Source of the DNA: Calycina herbarum | Taxonomy: Eukaryota; Ascomycota; Leotiomycetes; Helotiales; Pezizellaceae | DNA: 64,000 nt | Assembly (NCBI GenBank): GCA_001414485.1 | Contig: LLEY01000017.1 | Span: 248,001-312,000, forward strand | Direction: 5' to 3' | Shown here: positions 22,822-33,371 of the stretch, one piece after another | How the letters are laid out: every line of letters begins with the position of its first letter | Position numbering within the stretch: position 1 is the stretch's first letter | The notes under the pieces: model-generated | The model's database searches: none | What the model was told of the DNA's origin: nothing | What the model saw: only the letters and a program-made list of their open reading frames with translations | Program-made: the position numbers and the translations under genes

Positions 22822-23850
22822 GGTTGTAAATTAAGGCTGTTTATGGGTGGAAGTAAAAGTATAATTAAAAAGTTCGGGCCTGCCGAAGGGGAAAATAGTT
22901 CGACTTGAAGAAAGAGGGAGGGTGATATTTGAAGGTTGATTGATTGATTGATTGATGTTGTGGAAATATTTATTGGGGGTTCGAAGCTGCGATATTTATA
23001 TCACATAATCATATCTTTTCTGCCACTTTTCTGTTGAGGGGTCGTGGCGTAGAGGGGTTAAGGGGTTGGGAAAGTGAGTGTTGTCTGATGTTACGAGCAG
23101 ATTCTAAATTCCATACTCACTTTTCCTTTGTTGAATTCACATTGTTAACCAATTAGGAAAATCAAGCTCGCGACCTGATACTTGGTGGTAGACCTTCAGA
23201 TATTACTGTTCCATTATCTCAGGGTTTAGTGGAGGGGACAAGGAGTCATGCGAGATAAGCGAGCTGAGGGGGAACAAATAAGAAGAAAGATTATACGAGC
23301 AAACGACGGGGTTGTTCTTTAAACGGGACTTACTGACCCGAAAGCAAGTAGAAAAGGGACAGTTTACGTGAGCATGGCCGTCTCAGAATATGAGGGTTTG
23401 AGAAAATCAGCAAGTACGAGGTAATGATTGTAAATGAAACCATGGGTTTGTAGGAGAATGGCGAGGTGCTATCTGTAAGTGACGAGTTGTTGACCGGGTG
23501 TTCGAAACCCGAGATACAATTACACGCTGTTGAAAGGACTTTATCTCTCAACTAAGACTTTCTGATGTCTAAACTTGAAAATAATTTGGGCTACAAAAGT
23601 TAAGAAAGAGTAGGAGGCAACCTCCACTCGCACTCCCACTTTGATAACGGCTTTGAAAGAGAGAAGGAAATCTCATAATAAATTAGTGATTTAAGTGTGG
23701 AGTAGAGGTTTTACAGTCCGGGGGATACTTTGTTGGTTGGTTGAGTTGGAGAGTTGTGGAAGCTGGGCTACGAGTAACGACAGATCGCATGGGATATTGA
23801 AGCAACAAGCAGAGCAACGGAGGGAGAAAAGTGCACTGGAAGTATGAAGT
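22822..23850. other. Intergenic region, no gene seen
   Basis: Promoter side of the secreted-protein gene and 3' flank of the kinase gene. It contains a (GATT)n microsatellite at about 22938-22955. No coding signal. Confidence 0.6.
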
Positions 23851-24474
23851 TCATCCGTGCCAACCAACATGCTCTATCCCAGCCAAAAACTGAGCCACCT
23901 CCCTAACTGACTCCTCCAAGCTAAGGCCCGTCGTGTCCAACTTGAAGGGGAACACATTTGGACCTGCTCCACCCCTCGTGGTCTTTACATCCAACAAAGT
24001 GTGCTCCTGTCTCATTGTGTCGAGAATACCAACATCGGTCAACTTCGTCTTGACTCCACTGGTACGTTCCTCGCTGCGCAACCTTTCCTTATTAGTGTTC
24101 TCATCGCGTACGATGTCAATGACAGCTAATGGTACACTCCTTGACTTTGCAATATCCACATACTCTTCGAATTGCTCGGTATATTTTGCATCGTCTGCTG
24201 CTAAGCAAGCTGTCAAGAGAGCCGCAAGCCCCTTTTCCTCGATATTTTTAATTGCCTTCAATGCGACTTCTCGAAATTGCTTTCTCAGGGCGTAGTGAGT
24301 TGTGTTTCGACCTGGAATAATGGCTTCAACTGGGTCGATGAGAGTGTGGTTGTCGATAAAGCGGTGAGGTATGCTTCCGGTTTTGTTTTTGAAGGCTGTC
24401 GCAATAGTGTATTTTCCAACGCCCGGAAATCCGTTGAAGAGGATCACGCAAGGCGGAAATTCGATGTGTTCCAT
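23851..24474 (-). CDS. P-loop NTPase, small predicted kinase (AAA_33-like)
   Basis: Single-exon protein of 207 aa. The Walker A motif is at the N-terminus, GFPGVGKYT (residues 15-23). Its Lys-Tyr-Thr ending resembles the GKLT form I recall from small-molecule or RNA-end kinases of the AAA_33/zeta-toxin-like group. VIDIVRDENTNKERLRSEER looks like the lid region, with arginines for phosphate contacts. The substrate is unknown. A role as a cytosolic phosphotransferase is inferred from fold and size only. It starts at the ATG 24472-24474, and the next gene is divergent 664 bp away. Confidence 0.8.
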   Translation of the reverse strand: MEHIEFPPCVILFNGFPGVGKYTIATAFKNKTGSIPHRFIDNHTLIDPVEAIIPGRNTTHYALRKQFREVALKAIKNIEEKGLAALLTACLAADDAKYTEQFEEYVDIAKSRSVPLAVIDIVRDENTNKERLRSEERTSGVKTKLTDVGILDTMRQEHTLLDVKTTRGGAGPNVFPFKLDTTGLSLEESVREVAQFLAGIEHVGWHG

Positions 24475-25138
24475 ATTCTCTTGAGAAGCGTTGTTGAGCT
24501 TGGTAACCTAGGATATGAGTCAGACGTTTTTGACAGGATGTGGGGTTGATTGTGGTTGTGGACGACTTTTGGAAGTAAATGTGTTTGGTGAAGAAATATT
24601 TCTTGGAAATGACAGATGATATTAGGCTGTGGTTTGAAGCCCAACTAGCTGATCGTCGTGGCCGATTGCAGCATTAGCAAAGTTGTGCTGGTCTTGGTTG
24701 CTGGTGGTTGGCTATCAAATGCAGTCGCGTATCACTTCACGAGTTTTTAAGAAATGTTCGTTGGGTACCTTGAAAAAAACTCTTCTTGTTTACTTCTCTT
24801 CTTCAGGCTCATTTGGGCGAGCGGTCCATCTCCGGAAATCTTGGAAAGTTTGCCGGAGGAAGGAGCTATTCAAAGTTGTGGCCAGTGCATTTCTTTTATT
24901 AAGGTCGGGGTAAGTGCTAGTCTGACAAACCGTTGCTGCCGAATAAAAGAAATTCAAGAGAGTTGACCTAGTCGCCACTTCCTCAACTCGACGATGAGAG
25001 CCTATGTTTATTTGGGCACAGCTTTCCGGTTTGTGCTCTCCAAAGAATCAAACATATCTTCCACAGAATCAAGTACTCTCACAAAACTCTCATCTACCAA
25101 CAAAACTACCGCCTCTCGAACGCTCAGCATTACTCATC
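24475..25138. promoter_or_regulatory. Divergent intergenic region between kinase and 148-aa protein genes
   Basis: 664 bp between two divergent start codons, presumed to hold both promoters. No individual site can be assigned. Confidence 0.4.
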
Positions 25139-25585
25139 ATGCCCCCCCTCCCCGTCGAGACAAGCGTCCGCTTCGACATCACAGTCAAAAACGATCCGAA
25201 CAGGACATTCACAGGTCACAGGTTCATGCCAGCGGACCTGATCCGAGCAGACGCGAAATTGAAAGAAATTACCGACCCCGGACGCGAACAGCTGTTGCGA
25301 ACAGCTATCAACCCCATCTTACTCGATTTCCACAATTGTATTCTCGCCAATTCCAACCGCAAGTGCAATGCTTCACCTTGCCGCACACTTGCGAGCGAAA
25401 TCGTCTCATTTCCAATCTATCACTTGCACGAGGTGGAGGATCCCTTTGTCAGTGTTGATGTATGGCTCTATTGTGGGAACAAAAATTGCGAGATTAAGAT
25501 TAGACAGGCCTTTGATCAGAAGATTCAGGCCGAGAAGGCAAGATTAACACCATTTCTTGCTAGCCAGACAAGTACGCAACAATAA
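25139..25585 (+). CDS. Hypothetical protein, 148 aa
   Basis: Not recognised. Single exon from ATG 25139 (MPPLPVETSVRFDI) to TAA. The frame is open further upstream but without a better ATG. It has no signal peptide or membrane segment. Four cysteines occur as two close pairs (RKCNASPC near residues 75-82 and CGNKNC near 117-122), a layout that could bind a metal ion. The C-terminus is a charged helix. Composition and codon use look coding. A cytosolic or nuclear zinc-binding role is only a guess. Confidence 0.6.
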   Translation: MPPLPVETSVRFDITVKNDPNRTFTGHRFMPADLIRADAKLKEITDPGREQLLRTAINPILLDFHNCILANSNRKCNASPCRTLASEIVSFPIYHLHEVEDPFVSVDVWLYCGNKNCEIKIRQAFDQKIQAEKARLTPFLASQTSTQQ

Positions 25586-28468
25586 CGTGGTCATCACTTT
25601 AGGACATCTCACAGAAGGTATCAATTGCTGGAGTGAGATGGATGTGTCGGAAGATCATGAGATTGAGGTTCAAGGATGATTTGGTGGCACACAAGAAGAA
25701 ATACGGGTCTTTGGGAAATCGAATCACACCTTTGCGATGGAAGTTGGACTTTCTGGAGCGCCGGATATGATTGGAGCGGGAATGGATTGACAGCGGTATA
25801 AATAAACATTGAAAGTATCAAATGGAATAACATCAATCCTGTCCCACTCTTTCTGGCAATCTTAAAGCTCTGAATCCCCTCCACTTGGTTCAAAAAGCCG
25901 ACCACAAGGTCAAGAAACGCCCTAAGGGGAAGTTTGAGCAACCACGGGAGGCTGATATATGAGAACATACCCTCCTTGTGATGTCTTGAGTGTCTTATAT
26001 ATTGGGGGAGAATGTCAGAGAAGGCGCATTTTGGATGTGTTGACCTCGAGATCAAAAGTTTTCCCCCTGCTTCCACCAATTCTTTCAACGCCACTCGAGT
26101 GGGAGTTAAGTTGACTCCAACTTGGTTGAATCTTGTCTTCTCGGTCTCGGTTTCGGTGATGGTGACTTGCGGAAAGGAAATGTTCCTCGTCTCGTCTCAA
26201 AGAGATGCACGCTGGTAATAATTGTAAGAGACGTGGACATTGCTCAGTGAACACCTACTTTCCTTTTGATTGTGCAAAATGGTCTAGGATAAAGGAAATA
26301 CTTTCCAAAAAGGTCAAGAAGAATTAGAATGTCAGTTTCTCAGTTCTCCGAAGCAGCCTGGAACAATATCTCTTTTTGTCTGAGATCTACTTAGTTAATG
26401 AAAATGGTGTGCACGCGGAGTAATGACCAGTTCTCTTACCTGATCAAACTTGGTAAAATATGACAACTAAGAAATAAGTTGCACTTTTCGACTCTTTGAG
26501 AGCTTTAAAGTCGGAAAGAGCAGTGGCTCAAAGCAGAGTAGAATTGGAGAATGCATTTATCTTCAAGTGTTCTTCACGCCCAGAAAAGACTTCAGGGAAA
26601 TTCCAAGGGCCGATAGATCAAGATTGAGAATATGATAAGTTACATAGAGAGTGCGTGAGGTTTCCGTCTCTCCCCAAATGTCTCGTTTTCATAGGCGCAA
26701 GCGAGCCACGCCAAGATACACTCCCTACTAAAACGCATAGAACTCGAGATGTAAACTTTCTACAACAAAAGCTTATATTGCACCACTTTTTATTTGAGAG
26801 GTGGGGACGATTTGGTTTCATTGAAAATGTATTTGAAATGGTGTGTATTTGGTTATACTATTTGGAAGTTAGAGAGTGACTCAGCAAAGAGGTCCAAGTC
26901 TCCGATACTTGTAATACGAGACCAGCGTATAGAGCCTAGAGCCTAGATACATACAGTATTGACTTAAATAAAAAGACCTTCAATTATCTTTCGCTAGGGC
27001 TTCTCTATATTCTTCGTGGAAGAGAGAATCGTTAGGTGAACAGAGTGTTTTTTGGTAAGACGATCGGTCATTGGCTCGTTGCGCTCCGGCACCTACCTGA
27101 CTACAGATTGTGCAAGAGAATTAGATCTGAGATAGTTTAGAAGAATCAAAAATAACCCTATAATATTACGAATTAAAGGGTATCGGGGAGCAATGACCGA
27201 TATTCTTAATACAAGGTGGGTGGGACCAAACTTTCATTCATGAAATTATACTCTATTTCTTCAACCGTATAAAGTGGCGTACTTAATTTTGTTCTATTTT
27301 TATGTGAGATTTTGTCAAATATTTGGTCTTTGATGAGCGTTGTATTTCTGCCAGGCAACTTGGTTCACCGAATTTAAACTCGGGTATTAGCAATAGAAGG
27401 TGATAATGACAACTTCAAGTTGTGTAACAGTCTGACAACGTGTGTTAGATAAATGAAATTATCAATTTTCCTTCCAACTGGTGGGGGCCATAAAACAACT
27501 TATACGTGCCTCCTCCATGTCTTGACTTATGTCAACCCAATTTGAATCGGCCACACTCTGCTTCAGAATTGCCAATATTCACAGGGCTGTGATGAAACGA
27601 AAAGAGGATTGGGTGCTGGAAGTTTGGTAGTGATTCAAGCCTGGAAGTTGGATTCCAACAACAACAGTTACACCACATAAGGCTGCGCTACCTTGTGCCA
27701 CTTTGTTGGCGAAGGATCGTGAATGCATTGAGTCATGGTAGGAACCAACACTTCAAAACTCTGCCTTGAAACCGAATTCCAACAGTCTCAACGTGTCAAA
27801 AATTGCTGTTCCATTTTGGAAAATTCCTATTTCACGTAAAAACAATTCTGATTTCTGGACTGAGGTGGTTTCGAGCGATCATGCTAATTGCAAGGAGGCA
27901 AGTACTTCGGACAACTCGACCAATCACACATCATGCGGGACAACACCATGTACCACCACTCACGTTAGACACTTTTCCTGACTGCCACTTTTCGACCCAA
28001 ATTGGGCTCCTTGAAGTCTCACTCAAATTTCCAAGTTCGTGAGTTATACGTAGTAAGTATTACGAAATCACATCCTTCTGAAACTTAAACAAGCCAAGCT
28101 CCCAGCCGGTTGGTGCGAGCCGAGCTTACAAGAGAACACGAGCTCAAGGAAAGACTCCGCCACATAAGCTATGTACCGATCTTTCGGACCAGCCAATAAT
28201 CATTCGGGACGAGACCCATTGAAATAATTGTTCAGCAATGCCAGTTGTTCAATCCCAACTGGGACAGTTTTGGAAATTTGATCTGTGAATTGCAAAATCA
28301 TGGTATATTTTTCTAATCCACGCACACACATGCCCTTCCAAATAATCCTACATTACATTCCAATATAACCCCAAAACAAAGAAAACGCAGCTAGCCGAAC
28401 CAGGTCCATTCCCATGCAATTTGTGAACAACTAACACACCCCCTTAGCCCCACTATCAGATTATTCCC
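25586..28468. other. Intergenic region of 2.9 kb, AT-rich, no gene seen
   Basis: Frames such as 25621-26094 (minus) and 26655-26879 (plus) have no motif. The region includes an inverted-repeat candidate at 27063-27201. The right end is the 3' flank of the minus-strand Ser/Ala-rich protein. Confidence 0.55.
27063..27201. repeat. Inverted-repeat pair, possible degenerate MITE
   Basis: ATCGGTCATTGGCTC at 27063-27077 is the near-perfect inverse of GAGCAATGACCGAT at 27188-27201 (one gap). The 139-bp interval is AT-rich. I see no target-site duplication, so this is only a candidate. Confidence 0.4.
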
Positions 28469-28944
28469 TTACAAGAAGACACCCAAAAAAACCAAGCCGA
28501 GCACTGCTGTGGCACCCAGAGAGATAGATTTTCCAGTTGATGCTCCGGCAGCTTTAGTGGTACTTGTTGCGGCCGCTGCCCCGGTGCCTGACGGCTTTGG
28601 TGCAGTCGTTGGAGAGCCCGGCGAGGCGACTGTGCCATTTGTACCTGGAGCAGGAGAGCCAGAAGGAGTGGCTGTTACTGCTACTGTTGTGCCATTCTAT
28701 ATATGTGAGTAGAAGAAGGCTATATGGGAATTTTTGAGCTTACGATGACAGTGCTGTTTGGGACAACGGCGGCGGATGAGGGAACACCACTCGACGAAAC
28801 AACTGGCGCAGATGTTGCAGAGGTGGCCAAGATGGAAGAAGCGATTGAAGAAGCTTGTCCTACAATGGACGAAGCTTGCCCTACAAAGGATGAAGCAGCA
28901 GAAGCAATATCGGAGGGAACGCCAGGAATCGCTGGGATAGACAT
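28469..28944 (-). CDS. Small Ser/Ala/Thr-rich protein with hydrophobic C-terminal tail
   Basis: Exon 1 is 28744-28944 and exon 2 is 28469-28696; the 47-nt intron has GTAAGC..ATATAG ends and phase 0. Product 142 aa. After MSIPAIPGVPSD comes a repeated SSIVGQASSIASS pattern, then a long Ser/Thr/Pro/Ala region with NGT sequons. The tail (about residues 124-142) is hydrophobic, ending LGLVFLGVFL, as in GPI-anchor signals. No classical N-terminal signal peptide is visible from this ATG, so either a 5' exon is missing or the tail acts as a membrane anchor. A role as a cell-wall or surface protein is inferred. Confidence 0.65.
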
Positions 28945-29636
28945 ATTGAGGGAAAGTTGTTGAAGTTTGAAGGTTTGGTGTAGAAGTGATATGTTTTGAA
29001 TCAAGAAAGACTGGTGAAGATGTCTAGGAAATGCAATAAAGTAGATGATGCGAGAGATAGAATACTATGAGAGGAAGAGGAAGACTTGTACCCATATACT
29101 CTGGAAGGATGCCAACATTTTCAACTCAACCAACACTTGTGGACAGACATGCTAGGAAAGTTGCAGAAAAATCACGTTATGCGAAACAATTATGCTGGGC
29201 GCATGTGTGCCTTGCGGCTGCTTACACCGAACATGGTTCTGCGGCTGCGGCACAACCCACTCGGTAGCACGCTTTCAATTGGTCGCCGCTCAAGGATTGT
29301 GTCTCTGGATTCGGTTGGTGTTTCGGGGGTTTCCACAATCACCTCCTAATGATAAGCTACATCACAGCCCTTTACGCCTCCAACATAAACTAGAGCCTGG
29401 AATACGTACCAACATCTATTTGTAGCGACAAGGCTGTGAAACGAATTCGTAAAGCTGCACCAGAGAGCCTCCTAACAAGACTTTGGGAGCCTCAATTTTG
29501 CATAGAAGGGGTTTGGTCTCAGCCGGGTTTGATTTTGACATGGTCTCGTGGTGTGGCGCTCGTGGATCAAAAATTTGGGGAGTGATAAAATTAACATTCG
29601 CTTGGTTGAACCAATCGCAAAGATGGCTTCCAGCGA
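28945..29636. other. Intergenic region, no gene seen
   Basis: Upstream flank of the Ser/Ala-rich gene and 3' flank of the MFS gene. Short plus-strand frames around 29067-29425 overlap each other and show no motif. Confidence 0.55.
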
Positions 29637-31582
29637 TTACATACGATACCTGAAGCCTGGCGTAAAAAAGTCCGTAACATCCTCGTAATCCTCTGCAGTC
29701 AATTCCCTTTTTCCAATTCCATCTGCCTGATCGAGCGGGGCTACTCCTTCTGATGTATCTCGAGATTGGTTGACGGAAGTCAGATAAAGTCGTAAACTCA
29801 TAGATACGAGAACCACCAATCCATAGCAGATGAGAATTGCCTTGAAGGCGGTGGGATATCCGCTTAATGGGTGTTAGTTTAAAATTGCAAGGATTTCAGG
29901 GGGCAGTTCGACATACTGTGCTTTCTCGGAAGTTTTGAATGTTTGTGGGCCTGCGATATTTCCGGCGCAATACGTCAAGAATAGTATAGCCGTGATTGTC
30001 ATTTTCTTCGTGACGCCTTTGTAGTTTGAAGAAATCAATCCTAGGGTGAGAGGGAGAGCTCCGGGGCCAGTTTGAAGCTGTTTACGTAGTTAGCAAGGGG
30101 AATAAAACATTACAAGTTAGATTGTTCTTACACAATAATAAGCAAAGAGTCGCAGCCCCCTAGTTTTCACAGAGAAGATGATCGCACTTCCGACAACTGG
30201 TGGAATGACGACAGCGATAATCAAGAAGGTTGTTATGTTCTTGAATCGCCCAGCTAGCCATCCTGTCACAAGAATAGTTGACATCGCAATGACCGAAGAT
30301 GGCAAGGTTACAAGTGTACTTTCGAGACTGGTAAACCCAAAGCTCTTTAAAGCTAAGTTTCCGAAACTTCCAGTACCACCATTGGGAATCTGAAGTAACG
30401 TTAATTAGCAATGCAATTGGTACAAAGATATCTGGAAAGATACGTACCTGGGTCAAGACGGATATACAAGCAAAGAAGTATGTTTTGGGGTCCAAAAGAC
30501 ATTCAATAACCTGGTATTTCTTCCATTCGCGGTTGGTTGTATCTGTCCTTCCTGTTCCTCCCATCACCACACGATCTTCTGCATACTGCTTCTCCTCTTC
30601 AGTCAAGAATCCGGCATCGTTGATCGAATCCGGCAGGAAGAAGAATATCACGAAAGCCCACAGACTTGTTAAGGAACCAAATATCTGTTCAAAGTTAGAA
30701 AGGTTGGTTCTTCTTCTTTACAAGACTTTTACTTACAATGAACATCCATTGCCAAGGGTGGAGAGGATGCGTGATCTGCCCGATGCCATAGGCCAATAGC
30801 GAAGCAACGAAGCCTCCAACAGAGTTACCGGCAAACCTATTGTATTCAGTATTTGATTTTAACAAATTATTGTAGGGCAAAGGTACCATATTCCAGTACG
30901 TGATGGGATTTCGTCTCGAGTATACCACATGCTAGTAATGTACACAAACGCGGGCGAGATTGTTGATTCCTGTTGAAATAATAAGCCATGGTTTCTAGGC
31001 AAATCAAAGGTGCCTTCTTACCGCAACGCCTAGCAAGAAGCGGCAGGTTGCTAACCCACCGAAGCTCGTACAGGCAGCCGTAGTTGCAACGACGGCTCCC
31101 CAGAGAAATGTGACAACAGTAAGATACTTTGAGACGGGGAGCCTTTGAATCAAAATAGTCGTGGGATATTCATAAAGCAGGTACCCGAAATAAAATATAG
31201 AAGAAACCCAAGAGTATTGGGTCCCCACTAGGTTATTGTCCTCGGTTAGTCCGAACACCGCAGCTGAAGACAGTATCTATGTAGCCACATGATTAGAATG
31301 ATGTCGTTCAAGATGGGATCATATGACCATTTGAAGAAGTATTTTAAGCCATTTTGGCATTCCAAAATTCGTGGTTCAGAAGAGGGTAGGGAATGCGCGA
31401 AGAAAACGAACCGTTTTATCCATAAAATTCAAGTTGTAAGTGAAGAACATTATAAGCAAAACCCGCGTGTCAATCTTGCGAATTACACGCTTTGCGAGTG
31501 CCTTGGTGTACGGGCTGACAACCTGGAGCTCTTCCTCAACGACATTTACAGCATTCTCGTTTGCCATTTTTGCTGACGCCAT
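29637..31582 (-). CDS. MFS transporter, Dal5/allantoate-permease-like (anion:cation symporter family)
   Basis: Proton-coupled plasma-membrane permease for an organic anion such as a carboxylate or ureide; the substrate is not determined. Eight exons: 31412-31582, 31022-31276, 30887-30969, 30737-30836, 30448-30684, 30132-30389, 29917-30077 and 29637-29862. They total 1491 nt in one frame (496 aa), with no stop inside. Family signs: YNLNFMDKT followed by LSSAAVFGL in TM1, YEYPTTILIQRLP, FLLGVAES, PDSINDAGFLTEEE in the central loop, and about 12 hydrophobic segments. The intron 7 acceptor (AAG, then CGGA) was chosen because it keeps the frame. It lies 337 bp downstream of, and on the same strand as, the deaminase gene, so it may supply that enzyme's substrate. 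Confidence 0.9.
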
Positions 31583-31919
31583 ACTCGGTATTTGCGATGG
31601 AAAATGAGTTCTTTTTTCCCATGAGCGCAAGGGATTTCACGAGTTGATATAAAAATTGAAATTTCTGAGGAAGATAAGAACCTTGTAGGGGTAGCCAATC
31701 ACAAAGGGTACGGGATTATATCCCATCTTTGCGCCGGGACACAACATCTAACGGGCAAGCACGCCCGTAACCATCCGTCTTTTCGGCGATCCACTGTCGC
31801 GGGGGCATATCGCTGAGATAAGTAAGTGTCTTGGTATGGCTCTAGTTCTAAAAAAATTCTCTCACTTGAATTTGAGATTCCATTATCCAATGATTTAATG
31901 ATAGAAAAATAAATGAGGA
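31583..31919. promoter_or_regulatory. Promoter region of the MFS gene
   Basis: 337 bp between the deaminase stop and the transporter ATG, AT-rich. No individual site can be assigned. Confidence 0.4.
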
Positions 31920-33117
31920 TCAAATGGACTTTTCAAGCGCTGCCAGCTCATCTAATATTGCCTTTTTTGTTTCGCTGTCCGCCCAACAAATAGAAACAGC
32001 ATTCCTCTGAAGACAAACAAGATCTCTATTTGTAAAAGCGCATTTCTCATGAACCAAATAAAGATTATGGAGAACCCAGTTGTCTTCCATATAGGCAGGA
32101 TCATCACTTGCGATCGTGATTTTGATTCCCGCATCGAATAATTTGCGAATCCGAGGGAAGACTTCCTCCTCAGAAGTATGTCGAATATAGGCACAAGGAC
32201 ATATCGTCATGCCGATGTCCTTCTCTCTGATAATTTTTATAAGTTCCGCTTGATCAGAAGCATTGATTCCATGGTCGATACGCTCTGCTCCATCGCCTCC
32301 CAGACTTCTGGCAACTTGGAGAATGTGTTCGTGGGTATCCTTTTGGTTGAAGTCGCAGTGACTTGTAAGCTTGAAGCCATCCGCTCGAGCGCGCGTGAAA
32401 ACTTCCTGGAAAAGTGACGGCGGCCTTTGGAATTCGTCCGAATCAAGGCCAAGACCTACAATCATATGCTTGTATGGTAGCATTGCTTCATACTGAGCTA
32501 TCGCAGACTCAGGCGATAAATCACGAAGAATACACATGATCCACTGGGATTTGACCTATAGTCAGTTAGTCGGGTTTGTGATAAAGAGTAACAACCGTAT
32601 TTCTTGCCTTGAGCCTACTCTCTGCTTCGACTTGGGCCCTTCTGAAGCCCCCCATCATGACATCTAATGATATCCCTCTCCTCGTGTGACCTTGGGGGTC
32701 AAAGAAAGGTTCACAATACCTCACTTGCATCGGGCTGGCACGCTCAAAATAGCCCATGGCAAGATCATAATAATCCTCTTCAGTTTGCAAAAGGTCAAAG
32801 CCTCCATAATACACCTCGAAGAAAGTCATATGCTTTCGCGCATCGGCTGAGGCTGCGCCAATTCTCCCTCTGATGCGTTTGTAGGCTTCTTTGACTTCTT
32901 CCAGTGATGAAAGTGGGATTTTATCTGACCCTGCCGTGAGGGGGATTCCATTTCTTTGAGAAAGCTTCCATCGCAACTCCGGAGACATGGTTCCTTCGAT
33001 ATGTACATGGAGCTCGATTTTTGGAAGACTCGTTATGAATTTGTCATTTGAAAGAAGATGTCGTTGTCTCCATTCTTGACGCTCTTCATACGTCGACACG
33101 GACTTGGCCATAACCAT
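31920..33117 (-). CDS. Adenosine/adenine deaminase family protein, divergent active site
   Basis: Amidohydrolase-fold protein of the ADA family, which deaminates adenosine, adenine or related bases. Exons 32596-33117 and 31920-32555; a 40-nt intron (GTTGTT..CTAAC..TATAG) joins in phase 0 to 385 aa. The metal-binding H-x-H is present in KIELHVHIEGT (His37, His39), as are the third ligand His about 240, the RIDHG His about 269 and the SDDP aspartates about 325-326. The motif normally reading HAGE is HCDF, followed by NQKDTHEH, so the usual catalytic Glu position is Phe. Either this marks a subfamily with another substrate or activity is altered. It shares a 254-bp divergent promoter with the FAD enzyme gene and is followed by the permease. 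Confidence 0.88.
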
Positions 33118-33371
33118 GGTTGGTGTGACAAAGATAAGGTGAGCGGGCGATGTGACTTGGAAATTTAAGATGGCTGAGTAGAGGTGGCATCAGTTGTCAA
33201 ATTGACGAGGAGAATTGTTCAATTCCGAGTCGGATTGATGGATGGAAGATGTTGAAGGTGTGGAAAGGTTGGTAGGTCCATGGTTAAGGCTGAGAAGTCG
33301 TGACCTCGTGTTCTCGTCGCGTTCTGAAATAAAATCGCCAGAAACATCAACCACGAACCATCCCAACACCC
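33118..33371. promoter_or_regulatory. Divergent promoter between deaminase and FAD oxidoreductase
   Basis: 254 bp separate the two start codons, so the genes probably share control elements. No specific binding site can be named. Confidence 0.5.

Noticed and set aside
23494..23512. tRNA T-arm-like sequence CCGGGTGTTCGAAACCCG
   Set aside because: The stem-loop looks right but no A box, anticodon arm or acceptor stem can be paired around it.
25621..26094. 157-codon minus-strand frame
   Set aside because: It has a hydrophobic patch but starts at a non-ATG codon and shows no motif; likely chance.
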